This document shows, piece by piece, positions 63,965-64,000 of a DNA stretch of 64,000 nt (within the stretch, counting starts at the first letter, position 1; each line of letters opens with the position of its first letter). The translations under genes and the position numbers were made by a program. The stretch lies in assembly GCF_023150065.1 (NCBI RefSeq), contig NZ_JAKLLN010000017.1:47743-111742 (forward strand). Direction: 5' to 3'. The stretch is from Zoogloea sp. GTDB lineage: Bacteria; Pseudomonadota; Gammaproteobacteria; Burkholderiales; Rhodocyclaceae. The notes beneath the pieces were generated by a model. That model did not search any database. It was not told the origin of the DNA and saw only the letters and a list, made by a program, of their open reading frames with translations.

Positions 63965-64000
63965 TCCCCTGCGCTGCTCGTGTCAGGCGGCCGGCGCGGA

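Overview
This is a high-GC, gene-dense chromosomal window of a Gram-negative, respiring bacterium. TonB-dependent receptors, Tat/Sec-exported c-type cytochromes, RND efflux, GroESL with a CIRCE-type element and direct-sulfhydrylation methionine genes suggest a betaproteobacterium, perhaps Rhodocyclales-like. That placement is inference; no rRNA or tRNA gene was recognised, and there is no CRISPR array, insertion sequence or phage gene. The long antisense open frames are shadows of real genes.

Layout. 0.1-6 kb: a TonB receptor with a periplasmic coiled-coil extension, then a cytochrome c' / dienelactone hydrolase / SMP-30 operon. 6.3-12.3 kb: an RND permease and adaptor followed by small exported proteins and an alpha/beta hydrolase lipoprotein. 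12.3-14.9 kb: a HipBA toxin-antitoxin pair and a class II glutamine amidotransferase. 15-17.4 kb: a second TonB receptor. 17.7-24.8 kb: a copper module (CueR-like regulator, Cu(I) P-type ATPase, CopZ-like chaperone) running into a siderophore-type TonB receptor and an SbmA-like ABC protein. 24.8-27.5 kb: SMR pump, DUF3079 protein, cytochrome c4, peroxiredoxin, cytochrome c'-like protein. 27.6-31.4 kb: a DUF1501 + DUF1549/DUF1553 pair of the kind best known from Planctomycetes. 32-40 kb: a third TonB receptor (paralogue of the first), a PepSY reductase-like protein, a lectin-like exported protein, DsbD and a redoxin. 40.4-41.3 kb: a degenerate EAL protein. 41.3-61 kb: a sulfur island with an aromatic-sulfonate/taurine/nitrate-type ABC transporter, an acyl-CoA-dehydrogenase-like flavoprotein, an AhpD-like protein, AraC regulator, FadL channel, cysK-epsC-xre operon, sulfate-binding protein, metallo-hydrolase, and metNIQ-ligase-metY-metX. 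61-64 kb: a DUF2325 protein and groES-groEL.

Most interesting signal. Six transcription units (three TonB receptors, the RND pump, the SMP-30/hydrolase/cytochrome operon and the DUF1549/DUF1501 operon) each carry a GG-N10-GC element matching the sigma-54 -24/-12 promoter. In four of them the element lies at an almost constant 42-46 bases before the start codon. A dyad of the form TGYTGCC-N2-GGCARCA, present as two identical 16-base copies and several variants, lies about 50-165 bases upstream of these elements and looks like the binding site of one shared enhancer-binding activator. This points to an undescribed RpoN regulon joining outer-membrane uptake, periplasmic redox proteins and efflux. 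Its activator gene is not in the window.

Other notable items: a composite intergenic repeat present in three places (one with a perfect 22-base palindrome), paired operators in front of hipBA, and a perfect dyad in front of cysK.
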